A stretch of 64,000 bases of DNA from Roseobacter cerasinus. Lineage in GTDB: Bacteria; Pseudomonadota; Alphaproteobacteria; Rhodobacterales; Rhodobacteraceae. Position 1 is the stretch's first letter, and each line of letters opens with the position of its first letter. Where the stretch lies: assembly GCF_009811755.1 (NCBI RefSeq), contig NZ_BLIV01000010.1, forward strand, positions 1 through 64,000, read 5' to 3'. A program made the position numbers and the translations under genes. The notes below the pieces were generated by a model. That model saw nothing but the letters and a program-made list of their open reading frames with translations, was not told where the DNA came from and did not search any database. This document shows positions 37,809 through 46,669 of the stretch, piece by piece.

Positions 37809-37851
37809 CACGCCTCTTTGTGCAAACCGCTATCCGGGAAAGGCTGCTTCG

Positions 37852-38724
37852 ATGACCAAAATCGTGAACGCGCTATCCGAAATCTCAGCGCAGTACGACG
37901 CGCTTTTTGTCGATCTCTGGGGCTGCGTGCACAATGGGGTGACCGCCCTGCCCGAGGCCGTTGCCGCGCTGAAAGCTTACCGCCAGAGCGGCGGCAAGGT
38001 AGTGCTGGTCACCAACTCACCCCGCCCGCGCGCCGGGGTGGAAAAGCAGCTTCAGGCCTTCAACGTGCCCGAAAACAGCTGGGACACAATTGCGACCTCG
38101 GGGGACAGTGCGCGTTCGGCCATGTTTCGCGGGGTCGTAGGCGAAAAACTCTGGCACATCGGCTATCCGGGCGACGAGCGGTTTTTCGAACCCATCGGCG
38201 TGGTGGAGAACCCGGTGAACGTGCGCGCCGTGCCGCTAGAGGAGGCCGAGGGCATCGTCTGCACCGGCCCGCGCGACCCGCTGGCCGACCCGTCGGTGAT
38301 GCGACCCGAGTTCCTATTGGCCAAGCAGCGCGGGCTGAAACTGCTCTGCGCCAACCCCGATATCATCGTCGACCGGGGCGAGCAGCGCGAGTGGTGCGCA
38401 GGCGCGCTGGCGCAGCTCTATACTGAGATGGGTGGCGAGAGCCTCTACTTCGGCAAGCCGCATCCGCCGATCTATGATCTGGCACGACGCAGGCTCGCCG
38501 CATTGGGTACGGACGTGCCCGACACCCGCATTCTGGCCATCGGCGACGGGGTTCTGACGGACATTGCAGGCGCCATGGGCGAAGATATCGATTCGCTTTT
38601 CATTTCCGGGGGCCTGGCGGCGGCGGAAACAAAAACCGACACCCAACCCGACCCGGATGCGCTAACCGCTTATCTGGAAAAGGAAATGTCCAGTCCTACC
38701 TACACAATAGGGTACCTGCGCTGA
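37852..38724 (+). CDS. TIGR01459-family HAD hydrolase
   Basis: The 290-aa subfamily IIA HAD protein has LFVDLWGCVHNGVTALPEAV (nucleophile Asp in motif I), LVTNSPRPRAG (motif II), FGKPHPPIYDLARRR (motif III Lys) and ILAIGDGVLTDIAGA (motif IV). The family resembles NagD and p-nitrophenyl phosphatases. The physiological substrate is unknown. Confidence 0.9.
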   Translation: MTKIVNALSEISAQYDALFVDLWGCVHNGVTALPEAVAALKAYRQSGGKVVLVTNSPRPRAGVEKQLQAFNVPENSWDTIATSGDSARSAMFRGVVGEKLWHIGYPGDERFFEPIGVVENPVNVRAVPLEEAEGIVCTGPRDPLADPSVMRPEFLLAKQRGLKLLCANPDIIVDRGEQREWCAGALAQLYTEMGGESLYFGKPHPPIYDLARRRLAALGTDVPDTRILAIGDGVLTDIAGAMGEDIDSLFISGGLAAAETKTDTQPDPDALTAYLEKEMSSPTYTIGYLR

Positions 38725-38814
38725 CCTATTTTTCTCTTGATTTTCTGCGCCTGCGAAGTAATTAAGTTTCAAAGATTACGGCGTAACGGTTAGAAAGTTA
38801 CTGGAAGGGTCATC

Positions 38815-39258
38815 ATGTTGGACAATCTGCCGCGCGGAACAATCTGCATCGAAGACATCGAGATGGGGATGTCGCGCTACCTGCAAAAGGTGGTGACTGA
38901 TGAGGACATCGAGATGTTCGCGCAAATCTCGACGGACCGGAACCCCGTGCATCTGGATGATGACTATGCCCAGGACACGATCTTTCAGGGGCGCATCGCA
39001 CACGGGATGTTGACCGCCGGGCTGATCTCGGCGGTGATTGGCGAACAGCTGCCCGGCCATGGCACCGTCTATATGGGCCAGTCGCTCAAATTCCTGGCAC
39101 CGGTCCGCCCCGGCGATCTGGTGCGCGCCGAGGTCAAGGTGGTCGACATCGAAGTGGCCAAGCGACGGGTCAAGCTCGACTGCCACTGCGAAGTGGACGG
39201 CAAGAAAGTCCTGATCGGGGAGGCTATGGTGCTGGCGCCCTCCCGCAAGTTCGACTGA
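38815..39258 (+). CDS. MaoC-family dehydratase ((R)-hydratase-like)
   Basis: The 147-aa hotdog-fold protein carries the hydratase motif with Asp41 and His46 in STDRNPVHLDDDYA, followed by GRIAHGMLTAGLISAVIG. This is the arrangement of (R)-specific enoyl-CoA hydratases such as PhaJ. Substrates are probably enoyl-CoA or enoyl-ACP. The 90-base upstream gap carries two nested inverted repeats (TTACG/CGTAA and GTAAC/GTTAC) that could be an operator. Confidence 0.9.
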   Translation: MLDNLPRGTICIEDIEMGMSRYLQKVVTDEDIEMFAQISTDRNPVHLDDDYAQDTIFQGRIAHGMLTAGLISAVIGEQLPGHGTVYMGQSLKFLAPVRPGDLVRAEVKVVDIEVAKRRVKLDCHCEVDGKKVLIGEAMVLAPSRKFD

Positions 39259-39324
39259 TCACGGGCCACTCAACTGCTGCGCGGCTGCTTGCGTGTTCGC
39301 GCCTCGGGCGCTACGCAAGGCGGC

Positions 39325-40257
39325 ATGATTACCATCCGTGACTACCAGTTTGTCGCCCCCGAACATCGCGGTGCCAGCGCCGCCATCGGCAATTTCGATG
39401 GCGTGCATTTAGGGCATCGCTCCGTGATCGAACTGGCGCGACAAACACAGCCTGACGCGCCGCTTGGCATCGTCACCTTCGAGCCGCATCCGCGCAGTTT
39501 TTTCGCACCTGAAGCCCCGGCCTTTCGCCTGATGAGCCGCGAAGCGCGCGCGCATCGGCTTGAGAAACTCGGTGTTGAGCGCCTGTATGAGCTGAACTTC
39601 AACGCGGCCCTCGCCGCCCTGACCCCTGAGGATTTTGCGCAAAAGGTCATCGCGACCGGGTTTGGCCTGAGCCATGTGGTCGTGGGGGCTGATTTCTGCT
39701 TTGGCAAGGGGCGCGTGGGTACGGCGGAGCACCTGCAAGAGTTCGGGCAGCAGATGGGCTTTGGCGTGACCATCGCCCCGCTGATGGCGCATACGGACAA
39801 GACCGTCTCCTCCACCGCGATCCGGCAGGCGCTGAGCGATGGGAACCCCCGTCTGGCGGCGGACATGCTGGGGCATTGGCACCGGATCGAAGGCCCGGTG
39901 ATCAGCGGGGAGCAGCGCGGGCGTGAGCTGGGCTATCCTACCGCGAATATGTACATCGAAGGGCTGCATCCCCCTGCCTTTGGTGTCTACGCGGTGCTTG
40001 TGGATGTGCTCGACGGGCCGCATCAGGGCAGCTATCACGGCGTCGCCTCGCTGGGCGTGCGCCCGATGTTTGGTGAGAACCGGCCCAATCTTGAAACCTT
40101 CCTCTTCGATTTCAAAGGCGATCTTTACGGCACCCCGCTGTCCGTAGGCCTGGTCGAACATCTGCGCCCGGAAGAAAACTTCGATGGGTTGGAGGCGCTA
40201 ATCACACAGATGGATGCCGACAGCGCGCAGGCCCGGCAGATCCTGGAGGCGCTGTGA
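39325..40257 (+). CDS. ribF: Bifunctional riboflavin kinase / FAD synthetase
   Basis: The 310-aa enzyme makes FMN then FAD. The FAD synthetase half carries IGNFDGVHLGHRSVI and the adenylyltransferase segment DFCFGKGRVGT. The flavokinase half (from about 185) carries GRELGYPTANMYI and GVASLGVRPMFGENRPNLETFLF. The ATG at 39325 (MITIRDYQF) is the homologous start; a longer TTG frame was rejected. The stop overlaps the next gene by four bases. Confidence 0.96.
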   Translation: MITIRDYQFVAPEHRGASAAIGNFDGVHLGHRSVIELARQTQPDAPLGIVTFEPHPRSFFAPEAPAFRLMSREARAHRLEKLGVERLYELNFNAALAALTPEDFAQKVIATGFGLSHVVVGADFCFGKGRVGTAEHLQEFGQQMGFGVTIAPLMAHTDKTVSSTAIRQALSDGNPRLAADMLGHWHRIEGPVISGEQRGRELGYPTANMYIEGLHPPAFGVYAVLVDVLDGPHQGSYHGVASLGVRPMFGENRPNLETFLFDFKGDLYGTPLSVGLVEHLRPEENFDGLEALITQMDADSAQARQILEAL

Positions 40258-40724
40258 GCGATCCGATTGACCGGGACGGGCTGGACGCGCGCTTCTGGGA
40301 GCGCAAGCCGCTCACCAAGATGACCCAGCGCGAGTGGGAAGCGCTGTGTGACGGCTGCGGCAAGTGCTGTCTGAACAAGCTCGAAGATGAGGAGAGCGGA
40401 CGCGTGGCGCTAACCCGCATCGCCTGCCGGTTGCTGGACGATTCCACCTGCCGCTGCGCGCACTACGACAACCGGCATCAATTCGTGCCCGATTGCATTG
40501 TGCTAAAGCCCGACAACCTCGACACCCACGCCTATTGGATGCCGGAGACCTGCGCCTACCGCCTGCTCTGGGAGGGCAAGCCGCTCTACGACTGGCACCC
40601 GCTGATCAGCGGCAACGCGCAATCGGTGCATGAGGCGGGCGTCTCGGTGCAGGGCTGGACGCTCAGTGAGTTCGACATCCCCGAAGACGAGTGGGAAGAA
40701 CATATCATAGAGGAGCCGGTCTGA
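40254..40724 (+). CDS. YcgN-family cysteine cluster protein
   Basis: The 156-aa protein has the UPF0153/YcgN pattern: CDGCGKCCLNKLED near the N-terminus, then CRLLDDSTCRCAHY and CIVLKPDNLDTHAYWMPETCAY. The cysteines probably bind zinc or an iron-sulfur cluster. Function is unknown. The start is GTG at 40254 overlapping the ribF TGA, so translation is likely coupled. Confidence 0.9.
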   Translation: MSDPIDRDGLDARFWERKPLTKMTQREWEALCDGCGKCCLNKLEDEESGRVALTRIACRLLDDSTCRCAHYDNRHQFVPDCIVLKPDNLDTHAYWMPETCAYRLLWEGKPLYDWHPLISGNAQSVHEAGVSVQGWTLSEFDIPEDEWEEHIIEEPV

Positions 40725-41767
40725 TGTTCTTTGCCTCCGACAACGCAGGTCCTGCCCTGCCCGGCGTCATGCAGCGCGTGACTGAGGCCAACGCGGGCTA
40801 TGCCATGCCCTATGGCGCCGATGAGATCATGGAGGAGGTCCGCACGGCCCTGCGCGCGGTTTTTGAGGCGCCCGAGGCGGCGGTCTATCTGGTGGCCACG
40901 GGCACCGCGGCCAATGCGCTGGCGCTCGCATGTTATGCGCAGCCGTGGCAGACGGTCTTCTGCTCGGAGGTTGCGCATGTTCAGGAGGACGAGTGCAACG
41001 CGCCCGAGTTCTACAGCGGTGGCGCGAAGCTGAGCCTTGTGCCGGGCGGCGACAAGATGACACCCGAGACGTTGCGCGCGCGCATCGCGGTGGAAGAGAC
41101 GCGCCGGGTGCATGGGCCACAGCGCGGCCCCGTTTCGATCACACAGGTCACGGAGCGCGGGCGGATCTACACGCTGGAGGAGTTGCATGGGCTGACCGGG
41201 GTCGCTCGGGAGTTCGGCCTGCCGGTGCATCTGGACGGCGCGCGCTTTGCCAATGCCCTTGTCGCGTTAGACTGCACGCCTGCCGAGATGACGTGGAAAG
41301 CGGGCGTCGATGTGGTCAGCTTTGGCGGAACCAAGAACGGTTGTCTGGGCGTTGAGGCGGTGATCTTCTTCGATCCGGCGAAGGCCTGGGAGTTCGAGCT
41401 GCGCCGCAAGCGCGGGGCGCATCTTTTCTCCAAACATCGCTATCTCTCGGCGCAGATGGCGGGCTATCTGGAAAACGGGGCCTGGCTCGACGCGGCGCGA
41501 ACGGCAAACGCAAATTGCGCCCGGTTGGCGCAGGGGCTCGGCAAAAAAGGCGCCGAATTCCTGCACCCACCTCAGGCCAATATGATTTTTACACGCTTCC
41601 CACGGGGTATTCACCAACGGCTGCACGACGCAGGCGCGCGCTACTACATTTGGGAGGGCACGCTGGAAGGTGCAGACCCGGATGAGATGCTGACCGCGCG
41701 GCTGGTCTGTGACTGGTCGATCAGCACGCAGCAGATCGACCTATTCCTCAGCCATTTTGACAAGTGA
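40724..41767 (+). CDS. Low-specificity L-threonine aldolase
   Basis: The 347-aa fold-type I PLP enzyme cleaves L-threonine or allo-threonine to glycine and acetaldehyde. VATGTAANALAL forms the phosphate cup, VHLDGARFANAL the cofactor-binding Asp and SFGGTKNGCLG carries the Schiff-base Lys204. Length and order match LtaE/GlyI-type aldolases. The start ATG overlaps the ycgN stop (TGATG). The 3' end overlaps the convergent hydrolase by 27 bases. Confidence 0.93.
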   Translation: MFFASDNAGPALPGVMQRVTEANAGYAMPYGADEIMEEVRTALRAVFEAPEAAVYLVATGTAANALALACYAQPWQTVFCSEVAHVQEDECNAPEFYSGGAKLSLVPGGDKMTPETLRARIAVEETRRVHGPQRGPVSITQVTERGRIYTLEELHGLTGVAREFGLPVHLDGARFANALVALDCTPAEMTWKAGVDVVSFGGTKNGCLGVEAVIFFDPAKAWEFELRRKRGAHLFSKHRYLSAQMAGYLENGAWLDAARTANANCARLAQGLGKKGAEFLHPPQANMIFTRFPRGIHQRLHDAGARYYIWEGTLEGADPDEMLTARLVCDWSISTQQIDLFLSHFDK

Positions 41768-42541
41768 TCTGATCGCGCGCGCCACCTCGTCGGGGTGTGT
41801 GAGCGGCGACATATGCCCGGCCCCCGCGATCCAGGCGCGGCGCGCATTTGGCAGACGCCGCGCGAGGCTCTCATGGGTTGCATCGATGATATCAGCCGTT
41901 TGATCCCCCTGAATCAGCAGGCTTGGCATACTGGCACGGCCCAACGCACCGGGCGCCATCAGGCCCGCGTGATCCTCGACAATGGCCGAGGTCTGCGCTG
42001 CCACGAGGTGCACCCGGTCGGACAGATAAGTCTGGTTGCGCGCACTCATATCATCCCACCGCGTTCCGTCCCCCCAGAACTGGTTGAACAGGCGCGCGGC
42101 GCGGCGGTGATCTCCCTCCGCAAGGGCGTCAAAATAGGGTTGGGCCTCACGCTCATGAGCGTGCATGCGCGCCGGTGCATCCGCCATGGCTGCGGCAAAG
42201 AACACCGGTTCAATCAATGTCAGGCTGCGCACGCGGTGCGGCTGTGTGACGGCGAGGCGCAGCGCTATCGTCGCCCCAAATGAGTGCCCGATGACATGCA
42301 TCGGAGCGGTGAGCTGCGCTGTAGCAGCCTGGGTGCATTGGTCATGAAAGTCACGCCTTGCGTCCCAATCCGCGCTTTGGCCATGCCCGGGCAGGTCGAT
42401 CGCATGCAAGGTCAAACAATTTGAGAGCGCTGCACCCAAGCTGCGCCATGCACCCGAGTGGGCCAAAGTGCAATGAAGGGCTAGGGCCAGGGACGGCCCA
42501 GCCCCAAAGGTCTGAATGTGAGTGTGGGGCGAAGCGCTCAC
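41741..42541 (-). CDS. Alpha/beta-fold hydrolase
   Basis: The 266-aa protein shows LALHCTLAHSGAW (oxyanion region), HVIGHSFGATIALRL (nucleophile Ser in GHSFG), a DLPGHGQS loop and WIAGAGHMSPLTHPDE (catalytic His). It has no signal peptide. The substrate is unknown; the sequence belongs to the broad esterase/haloperoxidase-like group. It overlaps the upstream isomerase gene by four bases (ATGA), so the two form an operon. Confidence 0.87.
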   Translation of the reverse strand: MSASPHTHIQTFGAGPSLALALHCTLAHSGAWRSLGAALSNCLTLHAIDLPGHGQSADWDARRDFHDQCTQAATAQLTAPMHVIGHSFGATIALRLAVTQPHRVRSLTLIEPVFFAAAMADAPARMHAHEREAQPYFDALAEGDHRRAARLFNQFWGDGTRWDDMSARNQTYLSDRVHLVAAQTSAIVEDHAGLMAPGALGRASMPSLLIQGDQTADIIDATHESLARRLPNARRAWIAGAGHMSPLTHPDEVARAIRSLVKMAEE

Positions 42542-43137
42542 AAAGCTCCCGACAAGTGCAGATCCAGGTCTTCAATGCGGTCCTGACCCCAGAACCGCTG
42601 ACCATCGTCGGTGATGTAGAAGGGCGCGCCGAAGACGCCGCGTTCCACCGCTTCTTCGAGGTTGGCGGCATAGGTCTCGGCCCCCAGCAGCAGGCCGCTG
42701 TCGGCCAGCGACGGATCGAACCCTGCCTCTTCAAGACAGCCCCGGACAACCGCATCTTCGGCGATGTCCTTGTCTTCCGCCCAGACCGACCGGCAGATCG
42801 CGTGCATCAGCTTGCCAAGATCGCCCGCATCGGCGTTCTGCGCGGCGATGAAGGCATAAGAGGATGGCGCGCCATTGGTCGGCCAATGGGCGGGCTTGAG
42901 GTTGAAAGGCATCTGCAACTTCTTGGCCTGTCGCACCAGCTCTTGCGCGCGGTACTCAACGCGGGAGATGTGACGATCCTTGGGCGGAGTGCCGCCGGTG
43001 CGCGAGAACAGGGCCATGATGTCGAAGGGCTTATAGGTCAGCGTGGCGCCATGCTTTGCCGCGACCTCTTCGGCACGATTCCCGGCCAGGTAGGCATAGG
43101 GGGACAGGGTCGAGAAAAAGAGATCAATATGCGCCAT
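42538..43137 (-). CDS. 2-hydroxychromene-2-carboxylate isomerase-like (DsbA/GST-kappa fold)
   Basis: The 199-aa protein has the HCCA isomerase layout. It starts with IDLFFSTLSPYAYLAG (the Ser/Tyr region in place of a CxxC). It continues with YKPFDIMALFSRTGGTPPKDR, LGKLMHAICRSVWAEDKDI, and GVFGAPFYITDDGQRFWGQDR near the C-terminus. Family members act with glutathione in naphthalene breakdown, but many homologues occur outside that pathway. It is operonic with the alpha/beta hydrolase downstream and is divergent from prs. Confidence 0.88.
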   Translation of the reverse strand: MAHIDLFFSTLSPYAYLAGNRAEEVAAKHGATLTYKPFDIMALFSRTGGTPPKDRHISRVEYRAQELVRQAKKLQMPFNLKPAHWPTNGAPSSYAFIAAQNADAGDLGKLMHAICRSVWAEDKDIAEDAVVRGCLEEAGFDPSLADSGLLLGAETYAANLEEAVERGVFGAPFYITDDGQRFWGQDRIEDLDLHLSGAL

Positions 43138-43251
43138 TTTGCGGCTCCTGACAGCTGTGAGGTTCTTTGCCGATTGGTACGCCCGTGTTAGGTGGAGTTA
43201 CAATCACGAATCTGTCACATTCCCTGTCTGCTGCTCCCCAGGAACGCCCCC

Positions 43252-44271
43252 ATGCCTCAACTGCAAGAACCCAAACTGATCGCGGGCAATGCGAACATGC
43301 CCCTGGCCAATGCCATCGCGCGGCGCATGTCGATGCACCGCGGCAAGCAGGTCGGGCTGGTGGATGCCCGGGTTGAGCGCTTCAACGATGGTGAGATCTT
43401 TGTGGAGGTCTTCGAGAACGTGCGAGGCGAGGATATGTTCATCCTGCAGTCGACGTCGAACCCGGCCAATGACAACCTGATGGAGCTGCTAATCATGGCC
43501 GACGCGCTGCGGCGGTCGTCTGCGGCACGGGTCACGGCGGTGCTGCCTTATTTTGGCTATGCGCGGCAGGACCGGCGCACCAAGGCGCGCACGCCGATCA
43601 CCGCGAAACTGGTCGCCAATATGCTTGTGGGCACGGGTATTGAGCGGGTGCTGACGATGGACCTGCACGCCGCCCAGATCCAGGGATTTTTCGATATTCC
43701 GGTGGACAACCTTTATGCTTCACCGATTTTTGCTCTGGATATCCAGACCACCTTCAAGAAACGCATGGATGAATTGGCCATCGTCTCACCCGATGTAGGT
43801 GGTGTGGCCCGCGCGCGGGAGCTCGCAAAGCGGATCAACTCGCCCCTCGCCATCGTGGACAAACGCCGCGAAAAGCCCGGCGAGATTGCCGAGATGACGG
43901 TGATCGGGAATGTGAAGGACAAGACCTGCCTGATCGTGGATGACATCTGCGACACCGCAGGCACGCTCTGCAAGGCGGCGGAGGTGTTGATCGAGAACGG
44001 CGCAAAAGAAGTGCACTCCTACATCACGCACGGGGTGCTTTCGGGCCCGGCGGTGGAGCGGGTCACCAATTCGGTGATGAAATCGCTGGTGGTGACAGAC
44101 AGCATCGCGCCGACCGACGCCGTCAAGAAAGCCAAGAACATTCGCATCGTACCCACAGCACCAGTCTTTGCTCAGGCGATCCTGAACATCTGGAGCGGAA
44201 CGTCCGTATCCTCTCTGTTTGAAGCTGACACGCTCAGCCCGATCTACGACGGAACATACGCCGCGGAGTAG
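43252..44271 (+). CDS. prs: Ribose-phosphate pyrophosphokinase (PRPP synthetase)
   Basis: The 339-aa enzyme makes PRPP from ribose 5-phosphate and ATP. It has [16 protein letters not shown] at the start, [18 protein letters not shown], the ATP/ribose-binding [13 protein letters not shown], and the PRPP loop [14 protein letters not shown]. It is a class I enzyme of normal length. The ATG at 43252 is preferred because homology starts there. Three hairpins follow the stop. Confidence 0.96.
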   Translation: MPQLQEPKLIAGNANMPLANAIARRMSMHRGKQVGLVDARVERFNDGEIFVEVFENVRGEDMFILQSTSNPANDNLMELLIMADALRRSSAARVTAVLPYFGYARQDRRTKARTPITAKLVANMLVGTGIERVLTMDLHAAQIQGFFDIPVDNLYASPIFALDIQTTFKKRMDELAIVSPDVGGVARARELAKRINSPLAIVDKRREKPGEIAEMTVIGNVKDKTCLIVDDICDTAGTLCKAAEVLIENGAKEVHSYITHGVLSGPAVERVTNSVMKSLVVTDSIAPTDAVKKAKNIRIVPTAPVFAQAILNIWSGTSVSSLFEADTLSPIYDGTYAAE

Positions 44272-44283
44272 AACGGCGGGCCA

Positions 44284-44360
44284 AGCGCCCTTCCCCCCAT
44301 CGAAGGGGGACGGGGCGCTGCCTGGCGAGTCTCGCCAGGCTGACCAACGCCATCGTTTGG
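44284..44360. other. Three tandem hairpins after prs
   Basis: Hairpin 1 (44284-44319) pairs AGCGCCC with GGGCGCT and, after one wobble and a bulge, TCCCCC with GGGGGA around a 7-base loop. Hairpin 2 (44320-44340) pairs GCCTGGCGA with TCGCCAGGC, 9 perfect pairs with loop GTC. Hairpin 3 (44344-44360) is weaker. No T-run follows any of them. They fill the gap between prs and the convergent exported protein gene. The stretch CCCCCCATCG in hairpin 1 also occurs in copy B of the 126-bp element. Confidence 0.5.
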
Positions 44361-44406
44361 GCAAGCAAAGCTCTGACCGATGCGCCAGCAGCCATGCACT
44401 GGTTGC

Positions 44407-44982
44407 TCAGGGATAGAGCGCATTCAGCGTCTGCCCATCCGGCAGGCCGCTGACCACAAGACCCTGATCTTCCTGATAGGCGCGCAGCGCCCGGATCAAG
44501 CCGTCGGCAAACGGCGCGTCTGGCGCCCCGGCGTCATAGCCCGCAGCGTTCAGATCGCCACGCAGCCGCGCCAACATGGAACGATAGAGGAAGACCGATT
44601 TCCCACTGTGACGCACCGCAATCAGAGGGCTGTCACGTATGACGCGATCGGGGATCAGACTGCGGATCAGGGCGGAGAGCCCGTTGATGTAGACCACATC
44701 GGGATTGGCCCGGCAGAAGACAGCCATTTTGGCCAAAACCAGTTCCTGCGGCTGCCAGGGCGTAATGTCGAACGTATCATCGGTGAAGACATTGTAAGCG
44801 GTCAGGAACCCCTGGGACCAGTTTGCGAAGGCTGTGCGTCCCTCCGGCTTGTCGAGAACAGAAGTGAATTCCGCGCAGCTTCGGGCACCCACACCATCAA
44901 CTGCGAATTTGCCATCCGGGTCAGCGGCGCGCAGGGGCAACGCCAGCAGCAGACCACAGAGAAGGATGAAACTTCGTTGCAT
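44407..44982 (-). CDS. Exported protein with C-terminal peptidoglycan-binding-like motif
   Basis: The 191-aa protein has a Sec signal (MQRSFILLCGLLLALPLRA, mature from ADPDG). The middle (about 35-110) has two cysteines (SCAEF and VFCRANPD) and a W-x2-GFLTAYN stretch recalling the HdeA or Rap1a/Tai-like helical fold. The C-terminal 30 residues (FADGLIRALRAYQ, then GLPDGQTLNALYP) match half of a PG_binding_1 motif. It is periplasmic and of unknown role. It lies in the same direction as the VPLPA-CTERM gene upstream. Confidence 0.7.
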   Translation of the reverse strand: MQRSFILLCGLLLALPLRAADPDGKFAVDGVGARSCAEFTSVLDKPEGRTAFANWSQGFLTAYNVFTDDTFDITPWQPQELVLAKMAVFCRANPDVVYINGLSALIRSLIPDRVIRDSPLIAVRHSGKSVFLYRSMLARLRGDLNAAGYDAGAPDAPFADGLIRALRAYQEDQGLVVSGLPDGQTLNALYP

Positions 44983-45066
44983 CTGGCGTCATCATCCCCT
45001 GGCGGTCAAGCAATCAAGCCAACGCCTGGCGAGCTGGCCGGATTTGCAGTCAGATGGCTGGGTGCG

Positions 45067-46515
45067 TCAGGCCGGGCGGCACCTCATCCGCGCCACGCCT
45101 GCCAAACCCACAAGACCGAGACCCAACAACAGCGCGGAGGCCGGTAGCGGGACCGGGGTCGTCTGGTCCGGGTCGAAATCCACAAGGATCGGTGTTTGAT
45201 TGATTGTTATGATGTCGGATGTCACATCGGTAAAGGTGATTCCGGTGACAAAGGCATTTGGATCATTGGGATCCAGAAGCAGGCCCAGGTCGATATCCCC
45301 AATCGTGAAAGTGCCGACTGGCCCACCGTTTGCGAGGAAGTCGAAGGTTTCTCCGGCCAACAGGGTGACCGTATTTGCCCCGAACGTCAGCGTATAGGTT
45401 CCATCCGAGTCTGGAACCGCCGCCAGTGTTGGTGCCGTGACGCTGGCGAAGGATGCCCCCGTGATGTCATAGGTATAAGCACCTGCCACAATCGGGTCGA
45501 TAAAGATGCGATCTGAGACAAAGTCTTCAGGCAGATTTTCGAAATCGACGATGGGTATATCGAACTGAAAGCTGACTTGCGTTATGCCGTCATCATTGAC
45601 GAACGTATTGGTCTGCGTCGGCAGAAGCGCCAGAGCTTCGGACGATCCGGGCGCTGGCGGCTGCGAATTTCCAAAGAGGGTCTGCGTCGTATAGGTCACG
45701 CTGCTGCCTGCGGGGACCGTGAAGTCGTTCGACAGTTTCAGGGTTATGTCGTCCGGGAAATCGACAAATCCATCATCATTGAAGTCATTGGCGACGCCGT
45801 TGCCCAAAATCGGCGTTTGAAAGTCGCAGCAAAAATCGACGTCAAACCGCCCCTCAGACGGTGTGCCGCCTTCGGCGGTGACGCCGACGAAGGTCTGCGC
45901 ATCGGTCTCGTTGCCTGTTGCATCGGTCTGGAACAGCACAGTCTGACCGTTTTCGGTCAGAACACCACCGCCATCCTCCAGCGTTCCGTCAAAGTCGAGA
46001 TCACCATCGAAATAACGCAGCAGGCTGAACGTATTGGGCACATCGGCGGTGTTCTGGATGGTGAAGGTCTGCGTGAGAACCGCCCCTGAAAAAATTCCGT
46101 CGCTGTTAACAGCGTCTGTCACCGTCTGGGTCAGGTTGAAGTCCAGAGCATTGATCGAGAATGTGGATTGAACGGACCTATCCGTGCTGCCATCCAGAAA
46201 CTCACCAACGCCAAAGCCCTGATTCTGAGCTGTGAGGGAGTCGTCAGAGCCTCCTCCGTCGAAGAACAAGACATCTTCTCCACCAAGCGTGAAGAGACCG
46301 TTGCCTTGTGTGATCGCCACATAGCTGTCAAAGGTTGTGTCCGCACGCCCAATCTCGCCCACCGGGTCGAAGGACGCGTCCCGGAAACGCCCAAACTCAT
46401 CCACCTCGACGCTAACGTTTCCTTCGTTCGGCCCGGTCGTGAGCGTTACCGCCATCACCGGTGCACTGCAGAGCAGCGCCAGGCTGGCAACAGAACCAAA
46501 AAATATCGTTTTCAT
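45067..46515 (-). CDS. VPLPA-CTERM sorting-domain surface protein
   Basis: The 482-aa protein has a Sec signal (MKTIFFGSVASLALLCSAPVMA) and a C-terminal tripartite sorting signal: the VPLPASALLLGLGLVGLAG membrane segment, then a basic end (RMRCRPA). This is the VPLPA-CTERM type processed by a dedicated exosortase. The body is acidic, beta-rich and poor in Lys. It contains EF-hand-like Asp loops, best seen in DFNDDGFVDFPDD (about 275) and DGDLDFDGTLED. The exosortase is not in the window. The ATG at 46515 is chosen because the signal peptide starts there. Confidence 0.85.
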   Translation of the reverse strand: MKTIFFGSVASLALLCSAPVMAVTLTTGPNEGNVSVEVDEFGRFRDASFDPVGEIGRADTTFDSYVAITQGNGLFTLGGEDVLFFDGGGSDDSLTAQNQGFGVGEFLDGSTDRSVQSTFSINALDFNLTQTVTDAVNSDGIFSGAVLTQTFTIQNTADVPNTFSLLRYFDGDLDFDGTLEDGGGVLTENGQTVLFQTDATGNETDAQTFVGVTAEGGTPSEGRFDVDFCCDFQTPILGNGVANDFNDDGFVDFPDDITLKLSNDFTVPAGSSVTYTTQTLFGNSQPPAPGSSEALALLPTQTNTFVNDDGITQVSFQFDIPIVDFENLPEDFVSDRIFIDPIVAGAYTYDITGASFASVTAPTLAAVPDSDGTYTLTFGANTVTLLAGETFDFLANGGPVGTFTIGDIDLGLLLDPNDPNAFVTGITFTDVTSDIITINQTPILVDFDPDQTTPVPLPASALLLGLGLVGLAGVARMRCRPA

Positions 46516-46616
46516 CAATATCCCCGTTCCACACTTGTTATCTACGCGTTCAAAATCTGCTGATGAACGGTAAATCCCCCAACCTTGCCGGTCAAGAACA
46601 GGGGGCTTCACAGACC

Positions 46617-46645
46617 AAAAAAGCCCCGATATTGGGGCTTTTTTT
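46617..46645 (-). terminator. Bidirectional terminator after atpC
   Basis: AAAAAAGCCCC (46617-46627) pairs with GGGGC followed by TTTTTTT (46634-46645), loop GATATT. The A and T runs on both sides allow termination of the atp operon on the minus strand and also of anything coming from the plus strand. It lies about 25 bases past the atpC stop. Confidence 0.85.
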
Positions 46646-46669
46646 CAACTCGTAAGGCGCGTTTTCGCG

